The notes below the pieces were generated by a model. The model did no database searches. It was given only the letters and a program-made list of their open reading frames with translations, and was not told the origin of the DNA. Positions 10,701-17,416 of a stretch of DNA of 64,000 nucleotides are shown here, in pieces (position 1 is the stretch's first letter; each line of letters begins with the position of its first letter). Source of the stretch: CAIVAT01 sp964355945 (GTDB lineage: Bacteria; Bacteroidota; Bacteroidia; Bacteroidales; FEN-979); assembly GCA_964355945.1 (NCBI GenBank), contig CAYHGE010000007.1, forward strand, positions 1 to 64,000. Reading direction: 5' to 3'. The position numbers were made by a program, and so were the translations under genes.

Positions 10701-12895
10701 TCAATGATTATTATGGTGGCAATTCAATCATGGAATATTGTAAAGTTCGTAAAGGAAATGCCCAGAACCTCCTCGTTGAAAATTCAACTAAGCCGACCAT
10801 GAACAATTGTGAAATAAGGGAATCAGCTGGCAATGGAATCGTTCTATACCAATCAAATCCTTCGATAACCAATTCACTTTTCACCCTAAATGCAGGATAT
10901 CCGTTAAAATTCAACGACTGGACCTGTGATCCTTATCTGCGGGGCAATTCCTACTTGACAAACGGGTTGAACTACATTGCCCTCTCAGGAGGGGATTATA
11001 CGTCAAATCGCACGCTTTTATTTGACAATGTTACATATCACGTGCTTGGTAATATCAACGTGTTAAAATATGGCGCACTTTCCAGATTAACTATCAATCC
11101 TGGTATAACCATGTTATTTAATCCGGGTATTCAACTGCAGATAGGTGCAGGATGGCCATACTCAGGTGAATTGATTGCGGAAGGTAAATCCGACAGCACG
11201 ATTTTCTTTAAACCGTATAACAATCTTGCCGGTGGCTGGGCAGGTATCTATTTTGCTGACTACAGCAGTGATTACGGAGCCGCATCATCATTGAAATATT
11301 GCTGGATAGAAAAAGGCGCAACCTATAATATGTACAGCGCAAATACAAACCAACCCACGCTGGATCATTGTACACTTACGCTGTCAACCGGGAATGGGTT
11401 TAATATCAGCAATTCCACGCCAACGATCAAAAGCTCGACTTTCACTTACAATGCCGGCTATGGGATCAATATTGACGGATCAAGCCCCATCGTCATCGGC
11501 AACACATCTTCTTATACATGCAACATCCTGAACAATTACGGAGCTTATGATTTGTATAATAACTCAGCAAACACCATTGACGCCCGGTATAATTTCTGGG
11601 GTTCAGGCGATTCGACCATGCTCAATCTGAGGATTTATGACAAGTCGGATAACACTGCCAAAGGACGCGTTTACACCGGGCCATTTGCACAGGTGCCATC
11701 GCAGTACACTACGGCAACAGTCATGAGCGGAACCGTAAAATATGCCAATGTTGGTGCAAATCCAATTAAAACTGCCACGATGGTGGTAAAGGATTTTGGC
11801 GGAGCTACAATCAATACTACAACCACGAACACTTCGGGGGTTTATGCGTTCTCTTCCATGGTGTCGGGTAATTATAAAATGACCATTACCCCGTCTGCAG
11901 TTTGGGGTGGCGTAAATTCAACCGATGCACTCAATATCCTGAACCATTTTGCGATGATTACCCCGCTCACCGGCATGAAACTCGCTGCGGCAGATGTGAA
12001 TTTCAGTCACAGTGCAAACGGCACTGATGCACTCCTGGTCATGAAGCGTTATTCCGGAATGATTACCTCGTTCGCGGCCGGCGATTACCTGTATCATTAT
12101 GACACAGTGATTACCAATGGAAGCAATGTGACCGGCAACATAGAGATGATCTGTTTCGGGGATGTAAACGCATCGTATGCACCTGCAAAGAAAAGCTCAT
12201 CCTCCATCGGACTGGTTCATGAAGGATCACTGCTAGTTGAGTCATTGTCAGAATTCGATTTTCCGGTGAAGTTAAAGTCAGCTATGCAAGTCGGAGCCAT
12301 TTCGCTGGGGTTCTATTATCCTGAGCAGTATCTTGAGATCACTGGAGCCAGGCTTGCCGATGGCACAACCGGATTCTCCTGGACAGCCATCGACGGGCTA
12401 TTCCGGATGGCATGGTGCAACATGAATGCCATCAATGTAAACAATGATGAGGTGGTGGTTATTCTGAGCATGAAAGCGAAAGATCTGTCGGGTCTTGCTT
12501 CGGGTATTGCATTGGATATTTATGAAGAGAGTGAGTTTGCAGATGCAATGGCCACGCCGAATGATCTGGAGGTGGTTTCCATTCCAACGATCAATACAAC
12601 TTTAACCGGAGTCAATCCGGGAAATGGGCTCACAGGGTTAACTGTTTATCCGAATCCGCTTTCACAAAATTCAGTGATTGAGTTTTCTTTGCAACAACCG
12701 GGAACCATGAGGATTTCCTTACTGGATGTTGTCGGTAATCATATCATGGTTATTGCTGCAGATGAATTCACTACAGGGAACCATAAAGTTGGACTGGAGT
12801 CCACAGGTCTCAGACCAGGTATCTATCTATTAAAAATCGAAAATACAAGCGGCGGACAAACCATATCAGGGATGATTAAGGTAGTTTCTTACTAA
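7745..12895 (+). CDS. Giant T9SS surface protein: kelch, beta-helix, dockerin-like
   Basis: 1716 residues with a signal peptide ending near VRAQ. Residues about 70-380 contain kelch-type blades (repeated YVMGG, YVIGG, NTVYYA). Residues about 470-1290 form a right-handed parallel beta-helix with three long near-repeats. Residues about 1320-1380 look like a CNA-B/SdrD-type beta domain. Residues about 1385-1450 hold a dockerin-like pair of F-hands (VNSTDALNILNHF and ANGTDALLVMKRYSG), followed by a cohesin-like module (about 1505-1610, VGAISLGFYYPE). A T9SS type A sorting domain starts at about 1632 (LTVYPNPLSQ) and ends GMIKVVSY. It should be secreted by T9SS and held at the surface. The next gene, 13 bp on, encodes cohesin-like repeats, so the two products may bind each other. 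No enzymatic residues are recognised; an adhesin or scaffold role is inferred. Confidence 0.8.
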   Translation: MKNYLHFRINRLYFKVLFLGVISFIFMGIATVRAQVNFTQTLTADFNKGVVNNAIVASDNISLPFGASDVSTWLTTTVLPQTLAGHKTVSWNDRYVYMVGGYNNTNYVNTVYVATIQAGGITGWTAQNPLPVALRDPAVVIGTNTIYVMGGRDGSQVYNTIYYATINTDGTIGAWQTSAVTLPANLWGHTATYLMGYIYVIGGTSSMTENTALNTVYYTKVNALNTLSSFTTGLALSAAVNRHSTVTYNNKLYVIGGYNNIGTRSSSVYYATPAINGAIASWTLAAATLPVALSNHSAAVSNGLITVMAGATGATLSNTVYYTNPDVLTWTTSSNVMYDYTKDGSAFTGNGQVYYTGGANLSGTPIVNCRYANMVLTANYSAHGVFVSNPFYELGAERLITTLTFNKTYTPPANIQVNYRTAGSDGIWGDWTALVTTSPITVNQSKQYLQYAVALTGSTVNNATFLDMTLTTPGTQLNGNLNATTTFTKALSPYWATSDISFTSGTHTFEAGATILFLPETGLSVGAAHVECLGTIVDSVKFLYYTSETGKWDGIYFDDNSDVGVNSSFNYVVIANAGFGAPNANLYCLSTSEPLLNHCSLRNAEGHGIRMNNAFLTIQNSVIKSNSENGVYLENSNPSFTGTSLSYNSGAGVFLTSTTSNPTYSTTTIDHNQSGFRYPSPNFNFFQPNGTPTLTANTYNGLAMDGGDVTASNKRWNTITYDYILLGTVNVVQYGGNVRLTIEPGNVIRTTNLNQIRIGGGYPYGGELYAIAPSDSMITFTSHNGLAGGWSGIYFMDYSDSYAGQSQLDYCIIEKGLDYNYFSEYTVQPNLLNHCKIQNAVLDGARYSNAFGAITNTQFLNNGRYPLYYMNPEADPVHTGNIYTGNVINRIALSGGTYSFNRTITNDGIPYYVLDNMSIALYGSTSRLTINPGISLEFAVGKKLIVGGPYPYGGELFAQGTLANPILFSPYNGLAGGWEGIHFMDFNDYYGGNSIMEYCKVRKGNAQNLLVENSTKPTMNNCEIRESAGNGIVLYQSNPSITNSLFTLNAGYPLKFNDWTCDPYLRGNSYLTNGLNYIALSGGDYTSNRTLLFDNVTYHVLGNINVLKYGALSRLTINPGITMLFNPGIQLQIGAGWPYSGELIAEGKSDSTIFFKPYNNLAGGWAGIYFADYSSDYGAASSLKYCWIEKGATYNMYSANTNQPTLDHCTLTLSTGNGFNISNSTPTIKSSTFTYNAGYGINIDGSSPIVIGNTSSYTCNILNNYGAYDLYNNSANTIDARYNFWGSGDSTMLNLRIYDKSDNTAKGRVYTGPFAQVPSQYTTATVMSGTVKYANVGANPIKTATMVVKDFGGATINTTTTNTSGVYAFSSMVSGNYKMTITPSAVWGGVNSTDALNILNHFAMITPLTGMKLAAADVNFSHSANGTDALLVMKRYSGMITSFAAGDYLYHYDTVITNGSNVTGNIEMICFGDVNASYAPAKKSSSSIGLVHEGSLLVESLSEFDFPVKLKSAMQVGAISLGFYYPEQYLEITGARLADGTTGFSWTAIDGLFRMAWCNMNAINVNNDEVVVILSMKAKDLSGLASGIALDIYEESEFADAMATPNDLEVVSIPTINTTLTGVNPGNGLTGLTVYPNPLSQNSVIEFSLQQPGTMRISLLDVVGNHIMVIAADEFTTGNHKVGLESTGLRPGIYLLKIENTSGGQTISGMIKVVSY
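10015..11335 (+). repeat. Three ~565-bp intragenic repeats in the beta-helix
   Basis: Within the giant protein, three units begin near 10018, 10583 and 11148. Each encodes a PY(G/S)GEL(Y/F/I)A segment, then (N)NLAGGW.GI.F.DY/DF, then a Y/D-rich turn and a Y-C-x-(I/V)-(E/R)KG step. Spacing is about 188 residues. They diverge in sequence, so they are old duplications of a beta-helix block rather than a recent tandem expansion or an assembly error. Confidence 0.75.
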
Positions 12896-12908
12896 AAATC
12901 GCTGCGCT

Positions 12909-15900
12909 ATGAAGACACTGATTTTAAAAATACTACCACTGTTGTTGATGATGATCTGGGCAGGCTCTGTCCATGCTCAAATCAATACCACAGCCGGGAC
13001 AGTTACTAGCTGTCCCGGCCAGATTGTGGTTCCCGTCAATGTGAGTAACTGCAATGGCATCGGAGCCATTTCATTGGTGCTGAATTTCGACAATACCAAT
13101 CTGACCTATACCGGTTATCAGAACCTGAATGTTGCGCTTACAGCAGGGTTTCTGATAATTAATTCCACTGGAAATAAGGTTGTTATCAGTTGGGCCAACA
13201 CCGTTGCCATTAACCTGGCAAACAGCACCATGGTTGAATTGAAATTCAACGCAGTACCAAGTACGACCAGCCTTGCATGGGATACACAGACATCCGGAAA
13301 TTGCGAATACAGCGATGTGAACGGCAATATTTTACCGGCAACATTCACTAATGGCACAGCTACAGTCAATCAACCGCCATTGATCAATATACAGCCAGTT
13401 AATCAAACTGTGCTGCTCGGGCAGAATACGTCGTTCAGCGTTTCAGCAACCGGGACCGGGATCGCCTGGCTCTGGCAAATCAGCACCAACGGAGGCGGCA
13501 TCTGGACAGATTTGGCGAACTCACCGCCATATTCCGGGGTGACTACCTCAACACTGACCATTACCAATGCCCTCCTGACATACAATGGGTATAAATACAG
13601 ATGCAGGTTAACGGGAACATGTGCACCGGTGGTTAACACAAACGAGGTAACCCTATCGGTTATTAATCCAATTACAACCACGTTGCCAACTGCAAGTTTC
13701 TGCCCGGGCAACATTGTTGTACCGGTAACTGTTACAAATTTCACCGGAGTTGCAGCGCTTTCTCTGACCTTTTCCTATAATGCATCCTGTTTGACCTACA
13801 CAGGTTATCAAACCGTGAATGGAGCGCTTTCCACAGGTACTTTCGTTGCCAATGCTTCGGGGGGCAAGGTCTATATGACATGGTCGTCAACAAGCGCAGC
13901 CACCTTCGGCAACGGCACACTGGTAGAACTCCTCTTTTCTGCCGCAACGGGAACAAGCAGCCTTACGTGGGATTTGCTGATTGAAGGAAACTGTGAATAT
14001 ACAAACCTCAGCGGGGCTTTCATCACCCCGGTATTCGTTAATGGGAATGAAACCATTTATGCCCTGCCGGCTGTTACGGTCAATCCGGTAAATAAAGTCA
14101 TTGCAAAAGGACAAAACACCACTTTCAGCACAACTGCCTCTGGCTCTGGTTTATCATATTTATGGCAGGTAAGCACCAATAACGGAGTTACATTTACCGA
14201 CCTGACGAATGCCGGTTATTATTCCAACGTAACTACCCCCACGATGAACATTACCGGGGCACAGCTTGCAATCAGCGGTTATCAGTACCGATGCAAGGTG
14301 ACAGGGTCATGTTTGCCTGTAGTCTTTTCTGACCCTGCTGTGCTCACTGTTCTGCCAAATATACTGACAACATGCGGAACCGCCACATCCTGTCCTGGCC
14401 GGATAATCATACCGGTGAATGTCACTGATTTTATTGGTGTTGCGGCATTTTCGCTGACACTCTCATTTAATTCATCCGTGCTGACTTATGCCGGGTACCA
14501 AAATAGCAACCCAGTACTTGCAGGCGGGAATTTTGTGATTAATGATTCAGGGGGAAACCTGTATCTGACCTGGTCGTCAACAAGTCCTGCTACCATTGCC
14601 ACCGCCGGAACCCTCATTGAATTAAAATTCGATGGCATGACAGGGTCAACCGGTCTGAGCTGGGATACCCAGACCCCCGGGAATTGTGAATACAGCGACC
14701 TCAGCGGGCAGGTAATCTTCTCAACCTGGAATAGTGGAAGTGCGACCATTAATATTGCACCGGAGATAACGGTACAACCTGTGAATCGAGCCATCTACGC
14801 CCTTGGAAGTACTTCATTTTCGGTTTCGGCAACCGGAACCGGCCTGGGATACACCTGGCAGGTGAGTACTGACCTGGGTTTATCCTGGACGAATATCAAT
14901 AACACTGCCCCATATTCAGGCGCAACGACACCTACCCTGCTTATAAACCCGGCTTCTGCAGGAATGAATGGATATCTTTATCGTTGTAATATTTCAGGAA
15001 CATGTAATCAGTCTCTTGCGGCTAATCTTGTGACGCAAAACACAACAGTTTCAACCGGACAAACAACCTGTTACAATGCAACTGAAACTATATCGGTCGC
15101 TGGCAGCGGCACGACGTTCATTGTACAGAATGGTGGAAATGCATCCATGATCGCTGGTCATAATATCCGTTATCTCGCCGGAACTAAAGTCAATTCAGGC
15201 GGATATTTGCATGGATCCATTACCACAACAGGTCAGTATTGCGTGATCTCACCTCCACAGTCAAACGCGGCCCAGCTTACCGTAACGCAGGCTGCATTGA
15301 CAACCACACCCGGTACAATTACCAATTCATGCAGTGGCAGCCTTAATATTCCGATCAATGTAATCAATTGCACCAATGTAGGCGGAATTTCGCTGACGAT
15401 GATTTTTGATACCACAAAAATGACGTATGAAGGGTATCAATCTGCGAATGCTGCTCTTTCGGGAGGGTTAATGGTTGTAAACCGATCAGGCAACAAAGTG
15501 ATATTTACCTGGGCTTCCACCACTGCTGCCAACATTGGCACCGGAGTCCTGCTCAATTATCGCTTCAAGGCCAATGCCGGGATTTCCACATCCCTGACCT
15601 GGGATACACAAACTACAGGCGCATGTGAGTATAGCGATCCCTCAGGAACCATCATCACATCCTTCTTCAATAACTCTAATGTTACTGTTGCAGCGAATGC
15701 TTTGATCGTTGATGCGGGTCCTGACATGGTTAAGACAGGAAGTTCCGTGCAACTCAACGGAGGTGCCACTGGAGGAACAGTGCCGTACATTTGGTTATGG
15801 TCCCCGGCTGCATCGCTAAGTAATCCTGCGATTTCAAATCCGGTTGCTTCTCCTGCCGCTACGACCACCTACACCCTGACAGTTACTGCAAACAATGGAT

Positions 15901-16475
15901 GTGTGGGTAGTGATGCCATGGATGTTATCCTGGTTGCTACGCCACAAGATCTTACGATACAGGGTATTACTGTCCCAAATGGAACGAGTAACTGTTACAA
16001 TGCCTTGCAGACCATAACCGTTGCAGGTGGCGTCACCACTTTTATTGTCGAGAATGGCGGGAGTGCAATTTTGATTGCAGGTGTGAAGATCAGTTTTCTT
16101 CCCGGAACAAAGGTTAACCAGGGAGGCTACCTGCACGGTTACATCACAACCAACGGGCAGTATTGTAATGCATTACCCGCTGCACCGGTTACCGCGGCCA
16201 TTGAAGAACCAATTGGTATAACTCCGGATGGTGTAATGTTCAAAGTCTATCCGAACCCGACAACTGGCAAATTTACAGTTGAACTTACAGATGGTCAGTT
16301 AACAGGAAATGGTCATGTAGAGGTTTATGGGACATGCGGAGAGCGGATCCTGAGTGAGGTAATGAACGGGGAAAACCGCAGGGAGTTCTCCCTCTCCGGG
16401 AAACCCGTCGGACTCTATTATGTCAGGGTTGTGAATGGGAGCAAGGGCGCTACGAAGAAACTGGTAAAATTGTAA
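12909..16475 (+). CDS. T9SS surface protein with four cohesin-like modules
   Basis: 1188 residues, signal peptide ending near VHAQ. Four cohesin-like modules (about residues 25-154, 253-383, 483-614 and 795-930) share a pattern of C-P/S-G, then (V/I)PVNV, then (G/A)(A/G)(I/L/F)SL with a beta-strand, then LTY.GYQ, and a final E-Y-(S/T)-(D/N) loop. Ig-like modules (QPVNQ...YRC..TG.C) follow the first three. Two short coathanger-type repeats (CYNA...GG.A..IAG...PGTKVN.GGYLHG) lie near 715-775 and 1030-1090, and a PKD-like domain between them. A T9SS type A sorting domain (FKVYPNPTTGKFTVEL) closes the chain. Cohesin modules bind dockerins in cellulosomes; the upstream co-oriented gene carries a dockerin-like segment, suggesting a two-component surface complex (inference). 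No catalytic domain is seen. Confidence 0.8.
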   Translation: MKTLILKILPLLLMMIWAGSVHAQINTTAGTVTSCPGQIVVPVNVSNCNGIGAISLVLNFDNTNLTYTGYQNLNVALTAGFLIINSTGNKVVISWANTVAINLANSTMVELKFNAVPSTTSLAWDTQTSGNCEYSDVNGNILPATFTNGTATVNQPPLINIQPVNQTVLLGQNTSFSVSATGTGIAWLWQISTNGGGIWTDLANSPPYSGVTTSTLTITNALLTYNGYKYRCRLTGTCAPVVNTNEVTLSVINPITTTLPTASFCPGNIVVPVTVTNFTGVAALSLTFSYNASCLTYTGYQTVNGALSTGTFVANASGGKVYMTWSSTSAATFGNGTLVELLFSAATGTSSLTWDLLIEGNCEYTNLSGAFITPVFVNGNETIYALPAVTVNPVNKVIAKGQNTTFSTTASGSGLSYLWQVSTNNGVTFTDLTNAGYYSNVTTPTMNITGAQLAISGYQYRCKVTGSCLPVVFSDPAVLTVLPNILTTCGTATSCPGRIIIPVNVTDFIGVAAFSLTLSFNSSVLTYAGYQNSNPVLAGGNFVINDSGGNLYLTWSSTSPATIATAGTLIELKFDGMTGSTGLSWDTQTPGNCEYSDLSGQVIFSTWNSGSATINIAPEITVQPVNRAIYALGSTSFSVSATGTGLGYTWQVSTDLGLSWTNINNTAPYSGATTPTLLINPASAGMNGYLYRCNISGTCNQSLAANLVTQNTTVSTGQTTCYNATETISVAGSGTTFIVQNGGNASMIAGHNIRYLAGTKVNSGGYLHGSITTTGQYCVISPPQSNAAQLTVTQAALTTTPGTITNSCSGSLNIPINVINCTNVGGISLTMIFDTTKMTYEGYQSANAALSGGLMVVNRSGNKVIFTWASTTAANIGTGVLLNYRFKANAGISTSLTWDTQTTGACEYSDPSGTIITSFFNNSNVTVAANALIVDAGPDMVKTGSSVQLNGGATGGTVPYIWLWSPAASLSNPAISNPVASPAATTTYTLTVTANNGCVGSDAMDVILVATPQDLTIQGITVPNGTSNCYNALQTITVAGGVTTFIVENGGSAILIAGVKISFLPGTKVNQGGYLHGYITTNGQYCNALPAAPVTAAIEEPIGITPDGVMFKVYPNPTTGKFTVELTDGQLTGNGHVEVYGTCGERILSEVMNGENRREFSLSGKPVGLYYVRVVNGSKGATKKLVKL

Positions 16476-16501
16476 TTTCAAATCTAACCTCATCCCCTGC
16501 A

Positions 16502-16525
16502 CCCCTTCTCCTCAAGGAGAAGGGG
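16502..16525. terminator. Palindrome between convergent genes
   Basis: A 24-bp near-perfect palindrome (CCCCTTCTCCT / AGGAGAAGGGG, 11-bp arms with a 2-nt centre) lies in the 71 bp between the cohesin-like gene and guaD, which converge. It could end both transcripts, although no T-run follows. It belongs to the same C-rich palindrome type found inside ygfK (19080-19102) and at the xdhA 3' end (53163-53183), so it may be a dispersed repeat used as a terminator. Confidence 0.5.
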
Positions 16526-16546
16526 ACGTGGGTTGAAATATATGGG

Positions 16547-17020
16547 TTAATAAACTGTTTTATCAGTTTTTTCAGTCCACTCCCTGAAAAGGTCAGCAGC
16601 CTTGGGGTGCTGTATCCTGCTGAAGTTAATTTTCCGTTCTTCCGGAAGCAGGTTGAGTTCTTCATAGATGTGATTGTCTTTGAAACCGATGGCGGCGGCA
16701 TCATAACGGGTTGAACAATAGTACACTGATTGGATGTTGGCCCAGTAAATTGCAGACAAACACATGGGGCATGGTTCGCATGTTGCGTATAAGACTGCCC
16801 CTGAAAGATCGAAATTTTCAATGTTTTTACAGGCATCCCGGATGGCCGTGATTTCCGCATGGGCAGTAGGATCATTCAGGGAGCTGACCAGGTTACCACC
16901 CTTCCCGATAATTTTTCCATCTTTCACAACGACAGCGCCGAAAGGCCCGCCCACATTATTTCTAACAGAATGTTGCGCTTCAGAAAAGGCTTCATTCAAG
17001 TACATTTCAATTGATTCCAT
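16547..17020 (-). CDS. guaD: Guanine deaminase (cytidine-deaminase fold)
   Basis: 157 residues, the usual length of the Bacillus GuaD type. Zinc-site motifs are intact: TAHAEITAI (His ligand and catalytic Glu) and CEPCPMC (two Cys ligands). GGPFGAVVVKDG and IYWANIQSVYY also match the guanine deaminase subgroup rather than tRNA adenosine deaminase (TadA). It converts guanine to xanthine and ammonia in the cytosol, feeding the molybdenum hydroxylases encoded further along. It is divergent from ygfK across a 396-bp region that contains a gap and 18-bp repeats. Confidence 0.88.
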   Translation of the reverse strand: MESIEMYLNEAFSEAQHSVRNNVGGPFGAVVVKDGKIIGKGGNLVSSLNDPTAHAEITAIRDACKNIENFDLSGAVLYATCEPCPMCLSAIYWANIQSVYYCSTRYDAAAIGFKDNHIYEELNLLPEERKINFSRIQHPKAADLFREWTEKTDKTVY

Positions 17021-17050
17021 ATTCGGTAGTTATTGTTTGACATTGCAACA

Positions 17051-17273
17051 CCCCGTCAGGGTGGTTGACCCCGTCAGGGTGGNNNNNNNNNNNNNNNNNN
17101 NNNNNNNNNNNNNNNNNNNNNNNNNNNNNNNNNNNNNNNNNNNNNNNNNNNNNNNNNNNNNNNNNNNNNNNNNNNNNNNNNNAGTTATTGTTTGACATTG
17201 CAACACCCCGTCAGGGTGGTTGACCCCGTCAGGGTGGCTGACCCCGTCAGGGTGGCTGACCCCGTCAGGGTGG
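17051..17273. repeat. 18-bp tandem iterons between guaD and ygfK
   Basis: The unit CCCCGTCAGGGTGGYTGA repeats with an 18-bp period: two copies before the gap (from 17051) and four after it (from 17206, 17224, 17242 and 17260). Each unit contains an imperfect dyad, ACCC-CGTCA-GGGT. The array lies in the divergent guaD/ygfK control region, upstream of the ygfK promoter element. It may be a chain of operator sites or a simple tandem repeat. The true copy number is unknown because the assembly broke here. Confidence 0.75.
17083..17182. other. Assembly gap (100 N) with duplicated 55-bp edges
   Basis: Exactly 100 N. The 55 bases before it (17028-17082) are identical to the 55 bases after it (17183-17237). 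This is what a scaffolder produces when two contigs share a k-mer-length overlap but are not merged. The gap is probably nominal and the upstream copy redundant, so the guaD-ygfK spacing may be about 155 bp shorter than shown, or different in repeat number. Confidence 0.85.
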
Positions 17274-17375
17274 AACGATGACAAAATTAACAGGTAAATC
17301 AGTGTAAAAAACATCGACAGCGAAGTTCTTACCTGATTTTTCGCATATAGCAATCCAAGTCTCATGCATTATCTC

Positions 17376-17383
17376 TAATTTTG
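17376..17383 (+). promoter_or_regulatory. Bacteroidota -7 promoter element for ygfK
   Basis: TAATTTTG matches the TAnnTTTG -7 consensus of Bacteroidota primary-sigma promoters. It lies 33 bp before the GTG chosen as the ygfK start. No clear TTTG -33 box is seen at the right distance, so this is a moderate call. Confidence 0.45.
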
Positions 17384-17416
17384 GCCTACTCTTTCATAAG
17401 AATCATATTTAGAACA

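Noticed and set aside
17051..17273. CRISPR array
   Set aside because: The 18-bp units are strictly tandem with no spacers, and no cas genes are present.
17030..17365. HPDGV-repeat protein on the minus strand
   Set aside because: It is a translation of the 18-bp iterons through a gap, with no supporting start context or family.
17381..17416. ygfK start at the TTG at 17381
   Set aside because: It overlaps the TAATTTTG promoter element, and the GTG at 17417 gives the expected N-terminal length.
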